A program made the position numbers and the translations under genes. A stretch of 64,000 nucleotides of DNA. Source: Struthidea cinerea. Its lineage: Eukaryota; Chordata; Aves; Passeriformes; Corcoracidae. The notes below the pieces were generated by a model. It saw only the letters and a program-made list of their open reading frames with translations, was not told the DNA's origin and did not search any database. Shown here in pieces: positions 23,801 through 36,536 of the stretch. Every line of letters begins with the position of its first letter. The stretch's first letter is position 1. The DNA is taken from the NCBI GenBank assembly GCA_013397865.1, contig VZTI01005243.1, positions 949,870-1,013,869 on the forward strand, read 5' to 3'.

Positions 23801-26800
23801 AGCTGGGACAAAAGAGGTATCTACATCCCTTCAAAAGCTGGAACAGAGAAAAGGTTTAAGAGCCCTTTTTTCTTACTGGCATAGGCACCAAGGCAGGAAG
23901 ATTGCCCAGATTTGGAGCCCAGAAACACTTCTGTTCTCTGTAAGTAAAGGAGCTCAGTCTAATTTTTTGCTGAGGATTCACTATTTGTTTTAATGTCCCC
24001 ACAAACTATTTGGCAGCAGCACAAAGGTTTCTTCAGACAGCTGTGGGATATTACATGCTCCTAGCAATGCAGTAATTCCCTAACCACTGTATAATTAAGG
24101 GCTTTGTTGAGGTCTGGTGACATATTTGTGTACTTGAAGTGCTGCACCTTGTTTCATAGGTCAGACTGACATGCACCCAGAAAAGAAGTCAAATTTCTAG
24201 CCAATATTTTTTTCTGCAAAGGTAGATTCTTTAATAGTCTTTCACAACTGGTGGAATTGTAGTCCATCCCCAACCTACTCCACTTGTCCTCCCCTTGGAA
24301 TATAACCATTCTCTGCATTTGCTTTTAGTCACCATTAAAGCCCCAGTGCTCAGAGAACTGACTTGGCTTTCTCAAGGTCAGAGCAGCTAAACATTGAGCC
24401 TTTTGTTCTCATCACCCAATGAAAGGAGAATGAAATTCCTGAATGGATGATTCTATCTTATTTGATCATAGTTTATAATTTCTTCCTTTGTTTCCTGTCA
24501 TGGACTTCCCTGGGAAAGAAAAGAAGAAGCTTTCCCTGCCTAGTGTGTGATTTCTCTGCCCTTCTGCTGACAAGCCAGATGGCTGGTGCTGACTGGTGAT
24601 AATATTACAGTCTATGCAAGAGGCAAAGGGGAAATGACCTGTCAGCATTCAAATAATAAAACTTGCAACTGCCACATTTCACTGCTGATGACTTACTTAT
24701 ATTTGGTTTTTTAGAGCCTTTTCCACCCTGCAAAATCCTAAAATTTTTAAAATACATTGAGGAATTAAAGCCTGATTCCAACAACCTTTTTTCATGCAGG
24801 TGCTTCATGAAAATCTGCTGTAAAATCATGTGGATGACTCACATGAATGTGTGCAGAGGCAAGCACCGTTCTTCTGTGCTAAGTACATTTGCTGAGAACA
24901 ACGTATCATTGACTGCAAGACCGGTGGTTACATCTCAAACAGCCATTCAGAGAGCTGACAAAACTTTAAACAACTTGAATGTCAAACACGGATCACCTTC
25001 AATTGCCTAACTTTTTGTTATAAGTGCCATTTCATGTTTCATGTCCCAGCAACATAAAGATATGAGAACTGAGATGCTGTCAGTCTTCTGCATTTTTCCA
25101 AATCAACACTATCTGTTCCTTTCATGTACAGATATTTCAGATTTAAGGAATTCTGTCTCAAGTTTTGATAAATGTAGAGAGAAAGATAAAATATTGTCTG
25201 AAAGGATTTTTTATGAGTTTCCAAAATCTCACATATAGAAAACAAAACTGTAATTAGAGATTAGTATGTTAAATAAAATTCAGAAGGCAGTATAATAGAG
25301 AAGTGATATTCTGGGCAAGTATGGGCATTCCAACCTGCTGGTATCCTAGAAACTACAGACTGACTTTTCTGCAGTGACTAAACCCCCTTGAGGCTTAATG
25401 TAATTTAACCTGCTTTTCTTAGGAATGTATGTTCAATGTAGGTTTTGGCAACATTTTATTTTTCACACATGATGAAATAACCAACAAAACATCCTGCCCT
25501 TTCTCACACAGATGAAATAAACTGTATGCATTCCCATGAGAAGATTTAAAAAGAAAAAAAAAGAAAATAAAAGAAAAGAAAAGAATGAAAACACGGAAGT
25601 AGCCCCAATCTGATCTCTGTTGAAAACATGACATTTGGTAGAATTTTCATTTTTATAGGAACTGAGTGGGATTTTGCAGATCCATTTAATCTGCAATTTT
25701 GTTTTTCCTAACCATAAGTGCCCCCACTGAACAGAGTGACTTAAAGACTTCAGTCACACACTATTCTGTGTCTTTCTGGCCTGTAAAAGAGATTGGCTAG
25801 GAAAGACACAGGCCTGAAACTCAGGGCATTCCCAGGAAACACTCCTGATTCTCTCATGGATTCTCTGTAAGACATCAAGCAAATCAGTGTCAACCTGCTG
25901 CAAAATATAAGTCTGGATTTGATTTATGCATCACCTTTCTATCTATAGAAAAGGGACTTTTTAGAATAGAAAGTCTTCAGGGCAGGAAGGGTGACTTAGC
26001 AAGTACTTGTAAATTTTCTGGCAGGTTGGAAGTCTGATTTCAGCACTGGCCTCCAGGCAAAACCTTAAAGGTAATGCAAGAGATAAGAAACTTTACTGCA
26101 ACTTCCCTGTGAAGCACCTCGATGCTAACACTGATCATTATCTGACTGCCTTGTCTATTTGATGGCTACTGCATTGCTCACAGAGGGTTGAGAGTTACAT
26201 CTAATGGTGGTAGTTTCATATACCTACCTGGAAAAAAGTAAGAATTTCCACAAACTGGTAGCAAAACAGGTGTCAAAGGCCTCATATATTTTCAGTGGAA
26301 CAGTGCTACAGGATATGCAATTGTGAATAGAATTTTTGAGGATCTGTTCAGAATAGGAGAGGCAAGAGCTGAAATTTTGCTACCCTGTGAGTAGTGACAC
26401 TTGTGCGTCTGCTTCAGTGCAAAGGACAGTGCTAAGCACTTATCAGAATAATTTACATGCTGGCCTTTTATTGTTATGTCTTTACTCTCTGACTCCTGTC
26501 CTCTAGAAGTAATAAGTAAATTTTTCTGGGTCTTTGTACCAACAAAATATCACAGCTTCCTTCTAAACAAGTTGTTTGGATGTGGTCAGGCAGAATGAAA
26601 CTGGAAGAACAATGATGGAATTTAGGCTGGAATTATAGGCTAAAAGCAACTTTGAAACATGTTTGTGCCCAAAACAAAAAGACTTGGGGACTGTTATTCA
26701 AATAACAAGATCTGGAGAGAAAGAAAAGTCCATAGATATGACTAGTCCTGAATGAGTTGTTCTAAAATATTTATTTCTGTCATAAAAATATAGAAAAATT

Positions 26801-29800
26801 ACAGAAGAATTTCATTTTATCTTCTATGTCTGTAATATTACTTCTTCTAAATCCCAGAGGGCTAAGGAGAGTGATTCTGGGGCAAGATGGTACATATGAA
26901 ATCTACTGGTGTTCTAAGTTTAAAATAAATGTGCAATATTGTTTTAAATTACCTGTATATAAAGTCAGTCTTCACATTCTCTGCCATCCACCTTCAAAAC
27001 AGATACAGCATTTCCTCTGAAGTACAAGGAATCAAGAACTGTTGAGTAGATAATGATCTAAACGTGAATGTGCTTGTAGCAGCAAAACCAGTTTCTACAG
27101 GGAGATGGACATTCTGTGGGTGCTACTATTGAATATTGTAATTTTAATGGGATTGCTAACTTGGGAGTTTCCCCACCCTCTGGCTGCTCGCTGAAAATAT
27201 ATGTCACATGTTCCTTGAGGCACTTAGTTGATTTTTTAAGTTCTATTTCAAGATATCTCCCTTAGTTCAAGTCTGGGCCAAAAGATAATAAAATCCATGT
27301 TTTTCAGAGTTTGGAAGTTAGTATGCTTTATATTCCACTGTGGTAGCTGCTTTCTGTGTGACTTCTTCATACAGCTCAGTGATCAGGTGCTAGAAATACG
27401 AGGCACAATTTAATTCTTATTCTGTTTTGGTGGCAGTCCCACCTGCAAGCTGTGATGGTCATGCCTTTTCTGGAGTCATTGAAAGAGCAAACCTTGCTAT
27501 GTGACCCTTCACTGACGATGGTCTTGTATCCACACACATGGTCCTGTTTCTGTTTCTTCCCTTAAATCTGGAAGTGCTAACAAGAAGCTGAAGTGCTATG
27601 CCCTATCCAAACCACAAAGATTTCAGGTTCTAAGTAAGAAAGAAAAAGTAAAGAAAGTAATGGGTGAAAGGAAGTACTGGTAGCCTGATTTGATAGATTA
27701 GCCTCAGTTTGAGAAGACATTAAGTTTCAAGAGGTACATACATACAGCAAGACCCTCAGAAGGAGGTAGTCTAGTTAAATTCTTGAACTATTCAGTGAGA
27801 GAGAGCTACCTGTGGGTCAAGTTCCAAAAGACAGTCCCTCTACATCCATAACTGGAATCCAGATCTGAGGCAGGTTAAAATCAGAACACATCTCTTGTAC
27901 CTGTGACAAACAGTTTAATACAGTAACTGGGGTTGGAGAATGCTATTTCGTGCTGAGACAGGCTTATTCTGTACAGCAAATACTCTGGCTGGTTAACTCT
28001 GCCCAGCTGCATTAAGCAGGACACACCATTCTCTTCCTGGAAAAGACCCAGCATCTTTCCTCCTTAAGCTTTAGCAAGCTACAGTTTTATTATCAGAAAA
28101 CATCTGGGCCTGTGTGTATTACAGCATAGCTGCTGTAGGGTAGCTAGTCAAATCAGTATGCGGTCTAAAGGAGAGCAGCAGATGCCTATTTTCTTGCCTA
28201 TTCTGATGTATGTTGAGTTCAGGTAAGAATCTTTCCAGGTTCAAAGACGCAAAATCCTAGGTACTCTGGAATCCCTTGAAATTCTCAGTTTTCAACTATC
28301 TGTACTCCTTGTCCTATTAATTCTTGTCTCTTTTTATAATTTCTTCGTGCCTCCCTAATGTCCTACAGGTAGTGGGTATTAGCTCCAGCCACAGCTCTAC
28401 AACTGTGAGTGAGTCTGACTGCCTTGACACCTTGCAAGAAGTCAGTGGGACAGCCTGTCTGCCTCTACACAGCAGGCTCTGCTGTCTCTGTGCCACACAC
28501 CCATGAGTTCTGTTTCCCAGGGTGGCACCAACAGACTTGCCTTATATTTAGCTACTACCAGTCTCATGATGTTTCAGAATGTCCTCAGGTAAACTTACTA
28601 ACTCCTCTGTCAAATCCATGAGTCAAGCCAGACAGCTTCTACCGTCTCACACATTTAACAAGAAGGCCGGTCCTCAACAGTTTTTGTTTTTGATTAGAAA
28701 AGCCTGTGCATTTAATGAGACAATGACACCAACCTTGACACGTCTGCTCGTTTGAGCTTTTCTCCACCAAACAGCCAATAAACCTCCAATAACTGAGGGA
28801 AAGCAACAAATGTTCTCCAAAAAGCTGCAATATTCTACACTGCAAAGAGAAAATAGATTATAAGGCTTTTCCTTTAGCAAGATTTCAGGACACAAGGCAG
28901 ACAGCCAAAAAGTCAGAACTACCTTCTCTTTGCTGGGGTGCCTTCCACAGACAGACAGAGCTGGAAGAAGAGCTACAATCACAACAGGTTGTCAAGATGT
29001 TTCAGGAAATAAAGTGGGATTTCTGTCTAGTTTCCATTATGTTGCCATTGTCTTCTCTCCCACAACTCTGTAACCTCAGTTCTCATCACAGAGATACAGC
29101 TAAAGATAGTGAGTAACTTATATTGAGAGTGCTGGCTTAGATGTTGCCAAGATCAAATATCAGCTTGGCCAAACAGACTGTGCAATGTGGCCATCTGAGA
29201 GAGATCTGCTAAAAGGCAGCAGCAGCAGCTGCGGAAGAGCTAACATTCAGTGGAAAAGGAAACCATGAGGAGCAGGTGTAAAACAGTAAGATATGACATA
29301 GACATAGAGGAAGGTGAACTTCCTCTCTCCTGGCTGTGAACCCCAGCTCATTTGTTCTTTTCCCTTCAGCCATACCTTGTCTGTTTGCATGATCCTTCCA
29401 TGCAACCGAGAAGGAAGTGGGAGCTCCTGAAAGGTGGAGTACATGAGGTACAATAAACTGGAGAAATGTACTGAAGTGTCTGTAGAGCAAGACAGAGGAT
29501 AAGGATTTCTCTTTTTGATGGGTAATCCCACTAGCTGTGGGAGAGGCAGATCCCTGTCTCTCCACATACTCCTTAGGGAGCTGGCTGGTGTGTTTATATC
29601 CAAAACTGCATGAGCAGCTTTCTGCAAGCCTCTGTCCTATTTCATGTATGCAACACCAAACTCTGCTTCCATCACAGCCCATTTTCTTTCCAAAGAGCGC
29701 TCAGTCCCTCCAACCTTAACTGAAGACACGATCTACACTTTCCTCTGTTCATGCTCTCAGGATGTCTCCAGATTCCCAAACCTCTTCAGCCCCCACACAG

Positions 29801-30882
29801 AGCCTTTGAGTAGTCCTTCCTGGAAGCTCACCTTGGCTTTGTTGTTAACTCCTCTCACCTGGGTGCAGGGCATGTCCGCATTAGTATGTACTCATTATCT
29901 TACTGTTTGCTTTCCTGTTCTGCTCATAATTTTCAAAATGGTTTCTGAAAGATCTGGCATCTCCATTCCCTGTCTACCTTAATGGGGACTTTGACTTGTG
30001 ATGGTCAGACAGGCAAAACCCCCTCCTAAGACCCAGGCATGCTTTCACATTTCCATTCTGCCCGCAGGGCAGGGGTGTTAGGAGACACCTCGACTACAAT
30101 GTACGTAAGTACTCTCTTAGAGCAAACGGCTCCCCAGCTTTCCTTAATGTGTTAATAGGTCTACTAAAACTGTAAAAGGGAAAAGGCTCAACAGGAAAGG
30201 CTGACGTGACCAGTTCCTTCCTTAGTCTCACTGACTTCAGCTCTGCCACTCTGAGCCACCAAAGGCAATAGGGAAGGCAATTCAGGGGAACTAAAGTGGG
30301 GCAATGAGCTGCACAATACAAGCACAACTTACGTGTTTCAGAACAAGACACAGGCCCAGTCAAGTCAGAGCATCACTCAGGCCTATGAACAACTGGGTGT
30401 TGCCAAAGTCCAAAAGCACCTGCAGGCACGTCTGTAGTGGTCACAGAATGGCAATTCAAATTTCTTAATAGCAAAGGAGGTGGGATTGACTTAATGAGTC
30501 TGTGAAACGTTGTGAGAAAAAATCAAGTATGCAGAACACTTTCAGAAAAAGAGTATACAGTTGCTACATCATTGAAAAAGTCTCTGCAGTAGAGTGGCAG
30601 TCATTAAAAAATTAATACAGCATCTTGGGTTAAAGGAAAACATGGATTTTAGCCAAGAAAGAAAAACATATTTTAACCATTCACCAAATACTTGTGGACT
30701 GGACACCTTTGGACAAAACTGATGTCTCAGGTAACATAATAAGATATTTCAGGAAAATATCTACATCAGCTCTACTGATGTTGACATTCCCTTGCAAACT
30801 CCTGAAAGGCATACAGAGAGAATGATATTATTTTCCCCAATAAATGTATTTGGTTTTTTTTTCTTCTGGCTGTACAGGAGCT
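20896..30882. other. AT-rich non-coding stretch between the two 205-bp copies
   Basis: These 10 kb contain no gag, pol or other retroelement frames, so the flanking 205-bp copies are not the LTRs of one provirus. An A-rich purine tract lies at about 25547-25585. Frames reach 157 codons (29209-29682, -) but show no family and end in a GCAGCA-type run. A segment at about 22690-23010 is somewhat richer in GC, for no reason I can identify. Confidence 0.6.
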
Positions 30883-30890
30883 AGCTCACT

Positions 30891-31095
30891 TTTTGTATAC
30901 AAGGGCCTTCCCCCAACACCACTTAGGGAGTGTGTACTTGCCTTGCTTTTCCAATTATCATGTACCAAGTAAGAAAGGAATAGATTCAAGCAGGAAGCTT
31001 GAAGGGTAATTTTTAATGTCCACTCTGAGGTTACCAATAGGATCCGTGTCCCTGTGTTTTGTCTAACTAAAGCTAAAGTGCTACTTGTAGGTAAA
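30891..31095. mobile_element. 205-bp duplicated sequence, copy 2, with 8-bp flanking repeat
   Basis: This copy is identical to 20683-20887 except at one base and sits in unrelated flanking sequence. The eight bases AGCTCACT lie immediately before (30883-30890) and immediately after it (31096-31103), as expected of a target-site duplication. An 8-bp duplication is typical of hAT-type transposition, but the termini do not look like known hAT ends. The caveat is that copy 1 is followed by AGCTGACT, one base away from the same octamer, so the right-hand octamer may belong to the duplicated unit and only the left one be coincidence or microhomology. Very low divergence implies a recent event. Confidence 0.6.
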
Positions 31096-31103
31096 AGCTC
31101 ACT

Positions 31104-32809
31104 ACCAGGCACTTGCACACACACAGTTCTCCTTCTCGGAATTGATTGTCTGTTAAAGGATTTCTAAATCATAAATTATATCTTTTACTATTACAGGGCT
31201 CTCCAAAGCCGTATTTTTAATTGGCCATTGTCTTACAGTTATGGGACAACTGGTGTGTATTTATGAGTTACTTGGTACAGCCGAGTGCCCTCTAGCTTGC
31301 TAGCATCTTTCCTCAGGAGTCTAGAATCAGAATACCTGATTTTAATTTTGTTTCCTTGTTTAAAAGGGAAAAAAAAACATGAACAGGACTTCAGTGGTAT
31401 CGAAAGTGTTTCTTAACCACCTGGTGATGACCACCAGCAGTCCTGCTGATAACTTAGAACCAGAATTCTTTGTTTCAAAGGACCTGAGCTTTACTGAATC
31501 AAAACATAGTCCCAAAGACTGTGACTCTGATCTTGCTTTGACATACGCATATATGCAGTGCACCTGTAAAGGAGATAAACTTCCTTCAGATTTGCAAACC
31601 CAGGAGTAAGCACTCTGCATAGTTATTTGCTTAACTAATCCAGCCAAAGGAAAAATTTGCCTGAAGGAACATGTCAGCAGTTTGCTGAGCAAAGGCTGCT
31701 TGTGCTCCAGATGAATTTCCAGACTTTTTCTGATTAAATCCCTAATAAATACTCCATAGACTAACTTCAGTTTGTGAAATACATTCTGACTATGACGGTT
31801 CATCAGTAATCTAATTGTTAGATTCCCAGTTCTATGTAAGAGCTGAGAACATTCTGTACGCAATTGGACTTTCCTTTTCCATAAGTTTCATGTTTATTTG
31901 ACCACAAAACATTCATTAAAGGTCACTTTCATAAGCATGATGAAAAAATCCTTTCATCTCATCTAACTCAGGCCAAAATTTTATAATGGTGATTTGCCAT
32001 TTTTGTTGCCACGTGACAAGTGCCAATCCAGCTGCTTTGTTCTCCCTCCCCTCCCCCAGTGCCACCTGGAGGAGATGAGACATAAAGAGGAGCTGAATAT
32101 TGTTGGAAAAAAGTCTGCTGTGAGCCAGATTCTTTGGTCCCCCAAGTTTTCAGAGCACTGTGTGAATGAGAGGTATCCATATACTGCCTTTGTATGAGCA
32201 GTGCAAAGTTGCAGAAACAGCTCTGACCTCTCCTGCACAGGAATAATTCCTTTCTGTATATAAAAAGAAACAGTGAATGAGTCAGAAATAGGGAGACAGA
32301 ATATGGGAAAAGGGCAGTCATGTTTCAGACCAGGAAGAGAATGGGGATGGAACCCAGCTCTGTAGACTGGAGCAGTTTGTCCAGCTGTCCCTGTCACACT
32401 GCTACAAAGGCAGCACACACTGAAATAGTTTCCTGCAGCACATACCTAAAAGGCAGAAAGGCACCCTGGAAACATCAGGGTGAACAGTAGAATTACACCC
32501 TGAAGTTGTTGTGAAAAGCAACAAATTCTTCACCTCAGCTTGTCAGTTATCCCAACCTAACTCACCCTTCCTTACTTAATGTCACCTCAGGATTCTGGTA
32601 AGGAGGGGGAAAAAAAATCACATTTTCCTGTACTAACTACAAGTATTCCAGCTTATCAAAATCCCAGGTATAACCTTTTGCACTTGATTCTGTATATAAT
32701 AAAATGTATTTACAAATGACCAAACCTATTTTTACTCACTTTGTATGAACTTGGAAAAGAAATCTGTAAGTGGGTTTTTTGGTTTTTGTTTGTGTTGTTT
32801 TTTTTTTTT
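31104..32809. other. AT-rich non-coding stretch
   Basis: No recognised gene. A 76-codon + frame at 31379-31609 ends at a donor-like GGA/GTAAGC and is discussed as a finding. A 167-codon frame on - overlaps it, so at most one can be real and probably neither is. Confidence 0.5.
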
Positions 32810-32878
32810 NNNNNNNNNNNNNNNNNNNNNNNNNNNNNNNNNNNNNNNNNNNNNNNNNNNNNNNNNNNNNNNNNNNNN
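32810..32878. other. assembly gap of 69 N
   Basis: Sixty-nine N bases are flanked by T runs and T/G-rich low-complexity sequence on both sides (about 32772-32809 and 32879-32897). The gap most likely hides a poly(T) or TTTG-type run that was not sequenced through. Frames drawn across it mean nothing. Confidence 0.97.
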
Positions 32879-35800
32879 TTTGGTTGTTGTTTTTTTCCTG
32901 TCATACATTCACACCGGCATATTATTGCAGAAGAGCAGGCAAGTGCTGAGATGAGAACATTGGTTTGCCATTATCTGAGTGGTCACAAAGTGCTGAGTTT
33001 TGCACAAAGTAACTCCTTACTTCAAAGTTTCTCAGAAGATCTGAGTTGTTTGCACAGGTTTGCTATTCTAGTGTTGCTCACAAGTGCTGAACTGTAGAAA
33101 TGTTTGTTATTGCATTAGAGACACTAAGTCCTAGAGAGTTGTTTGGGGTTTTTTGGCTGGTTTTGGCCGGTTTGTTCTTGGGGCTTTTTTATAATACCAA
33201 GTATCAATTGTACTGAAAACACCCAAACAATTAACCAAATTCCTAAGCTCCCATTAAAGCTAATGCCTTAATTATTTTTCTGTTTCATTTCCCTACTTCC
33301 TCGTGGCAAACATAAGAAATGTAAAACCAAGTTCTGACACTTCCATTTGAAGTGCTAGGGAGGATAAAAGAGTGTAATTACAACAAATATTTGTGAAGTC
33401 TTTAATGAACAATTTCTTAAACTATCTACAATTAACTACATAAAAATCTTAGAAGTGATAGCATTCTTAAATATATATACATAAAATCTTAGAAGTGATA
33501 GTATTATTTTTCTGATGAAAAACATAAATCTCAATTGTGTCTCAGCTGCAGGTAAATTTTCTCCCATATGCACCATGTAAACAAAGTATCTCCGCTTAAT
33601 TAAATTCCTGTGGTATGCTGAGGACCACACTTTGCTAGCAATTAAGAGATATGAACATTCTAGATCAGATGCAAATGACCACCATATTACTTTGCAGAAA
33701 GGCTTTCATCCTAACAAAATGGAAGATCCAGCACTCTTCATGCACTGTTATGCATACCAGCAAGCCCAATCCTTGCCTTCCTCATTTTTAACATTCTTCA
33801 AATAAAATGAGAAACAGAACAGGAATATGCAGACAAGAAGTTTCACTTTGGATCTTTTGAACATAGGAGTTACTAAGAGAGGCAACAGTTGTTACAGGAA
33901 CTGTGTGCTCTGGCCCTAAAGCATTTCAATACAATTTGGGCATTTAAATCCTCACCCAAAAAGACACATTAAAATACCATGTTTAAATAACAAAAAAGCA
34001 GCCTGAGAATGATTTACCTCGAGGATAATTACATTATGCAGTAAAGTTAGAACTGACACAAAAGAAGCAAAGCACTCCTAAGATAAAGTTTCTGAAAATC
34101 CTTAAAAAAATTTCAAAATATTTTGTGAAATATGATTTGAAATTATTGCTTGTTAATGGACAGATACATGCCTGTGAAGAAGCCCTGCCTTATACACAGA
34201 TACCAGCTTTCAAAGGGATATTTTAGAACTATGGCTGCTGAGCGAATCCTGCCTGAGATACATGAACACTACAGTCTAATCTCATAGCAAAGCCTATCTT
34301 AGAATCCAGAATTTTATTCTTTCCTTTTGCATTATTCAAAACTATGAAACCTGAGGCTTTTCCAGTTAAAGATGATGTTGTATTAATGTTGTCAACAAGA
34401 AATTGCTGTCTCTATGCTGTTTTCAATTACTGGGCAGTTGGAATTAATTATTATGACATCTGGTTGGTCCAATCTGTTAGATTCACTGAGTTCACTGTCT
34501 AGCAATTTGGTGGTCAAGCTGAGGGCAGCTGCTCTGTGAATGGGCACCACACCATAACATTCAGCCTTTGACTGGTTTTGCAACTAAGCCCTTTCTTTTC
34601 CACTGACTCTTCTGTAAGCCTCTTGCTACTGGCCAGCCTCATCTCTTTTCATGGTCTCTCTCACATCGAAGTGCCGTGCAGCTTCTGGTACATCGCCTGT
34701 GCAGTGCATACATTCTCACTGTAAGCATCCACATCACTCTTTTTCATTGAATATTTTCATGGAATGATACTTGAAATGCTGTGATCTTTCCACAGTATTT
34801 GTGAAAACATTGCACCCAGTTCCTAGGGGAAAATCAGCTTGGATATGAGTAAACAGAATGTAATCAACCCTTCATAACAACCTTCTAGTTTACATCAAAC
34901 TTCTACCAACACCAAACTGACAAAATGTTTGTCCATCATTTCAGAAATACTTACAAGAGGAAGTGATAGGTAAGGGAGAAAGGCCTATTAATAAGAGTAA
35001 GCCCAGCATTTTGATAGCTGACCTAGGGTGCTCTCTCCCTTACTGTATGGTAACACTAAGAAAAGCTCAGTAGATGGACAGCTGGTTGAACCATAACTGT
35101 ACAACCTGCCTGACAGCCCCCTCTGGCTGTGTTCATAACTGTCCTTAACTTGGAAAATATAAGGATAACACTGTTGGTGGTGACAGAGCATTGGTCAGTG
35201 TGCTCAGGACTATAAAGGTTCTGTTGCTGCTGGTGGCAATCTCTACTTTAAAGTTCATGTGGCATCTCATTTAACTTCGACCTGTGGAGAAACTTCTGAG
35301 GACAGGCTCTGTGATCCTACTAGGACCCACCATCCAGGGCCACATCCTCACTTTGGCATAATGCAGATGCCAGTTTGAGTGTACCCTCTCCATGTGGCAG
35401 AGGGAAATCTGACCTCATTTTCACAATCCCGTGCACTACAACTAGGTCAGTGACTCATACTGGTGACTCACTGTGGTGCTTGCTGATTATAAACATTTCA
35501 GTGGATGCCCGTTCTTTAAAAAGTTCGCTGCAGAGGCCAGGACTTCACAAAACACAGTTACATGAAGTTGGTGGTTTTGAACTTGAAATGAAATATACAA
35601 AAATTAACCAAAATCCATAGAAAAGCAAATTCATCCCTGTCAACTCATTCTTTGGCTCTACTGATCAGTGGCCAAGAGAAAAAGACAAGTCAGTACTTCA
35701 AGCTTGCAATCTTCAGTTGGCAAGAGCTTGCATCATTATTTTCTCACAACATAGCATTACTCTGCTGTAATGTACTGTATCACATACTGCATCTATTGGG

Positions 35801-36224
35801 AGCCTGATAATGACTGCAAGAAGAAAGATTCTCACCTCAAATGCTTTAAAGAAAGATTTTGCTTAAATTAATGACATTTTCAAAATACAATATTTTGTGG
35901 GATCTATGATTTCCTACATGAAATCCATGCTTCCATGCTTCAATTCTTTTTTCCAATAATCACGAAGGTAAAAAAACGTAACTGACATTCTCCACTGCTT
36001 GGATACACCAAGCAGCCTTGAAGTACTGAAGCAATTGTAGAAAGTCTTGCCATTAAATTGTGAAATTTGGCAATACTGACAAACAAGGGTGGCTTGCAGC
36101 TCCCTTAAAATTAGCTCATAGGACCACCCAGCCAGGCAAGGAAACGGAGTTATTACACAGACTCCTTTGGGTCCACTTTGTGACATGGTCGCTATGTAAA
36201 AACTCAAATGTTTCCATGACTTTA
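32879..36224. other. AT-rich non-coding stretch
   Basis: No gene or named repeat is seen. The stretch holds a T/G-rich low-complexity patch (about 33138-33190) and a short duplicated segment at 33.44 kb. Frames are all under 85 codons. Confidence 0.6.
33439..33501. repeat. short near-tandem duplication
   Basis: The 23-base segment at 33439-33461, containing AAATCTTAGAAGTGATAG, recurs at 33480-33501 with one A fewer. The two copies are separated by an AT-rich spacer with a short ATATATATA run. Confidence 0.9.
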
Positions 36225-36536
36225 TTACACATGACCAGAATGAACGCAAGATTCTTGGATTTTTTTGCTTTCTTTATTGAAACTTTCATAATTTCTGAAA
36301 TGAAAATCTGTTTTTCCTCCTTGTAGTGTTCCCTGAATCTGTGCTGCTGGGGTGGAATTGGGGTTGCAACATTGCTGGGCAGCTAACTTTAGGAATTCTT
36401 CAAATTCCTTATATTCAGCCTCAGGAGAAATGAGTGGCTTGCATGGCTTTATTTGTGGCTCCTGGCATTTGTTTACTCCTTCACCTAGCACCCTGTAAGT
36501 GGATTTGAGTTCAGCACCTCTGACTTTCTTATGCAA
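36225..36536 (-). other. unrecognised 103-codon open frame, possible terminal exon
   Basis: Read on -, this frame encodes a hydrophilic protein segment with an acidic middle part (SPEAEYKEFEEFLKLAAQQ) and mixed charged residues, a composition more protein-like than most frames here. A possible acceptor CCACTTACAG lies just inside it at about 36495, although its pyrimidine tract is poor. The stop codon overlaps an AATAAA, and another AATAAA lies about 50 bases before, which would suit the end of a gene. Against this, the same interval on + has a strong acceptor and donor (36327-36494) and would be a non-coding exon there. I recognise no family. Confidence 0.2.

Noticed and set aside
29209..29682. 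157-codon - strand frame ending in an alanine run
   Set aside because: The alanine run is a GCAGCAGCAGC-type repeat and the rest shows no family. A 126-codon frame overlaps in another phase.
20683..31095. LTR pair of an endogenous retrovirus
   Set aside because: The repeats are direct and near-identical, but the 10 kb between them has no gag, pol or env-like frames, and the termini are not TG...CA with outer target duplications.
32710..33097. Frames running through the N gap
   Set aside because: They depend on unknown bases and flanking T runs.
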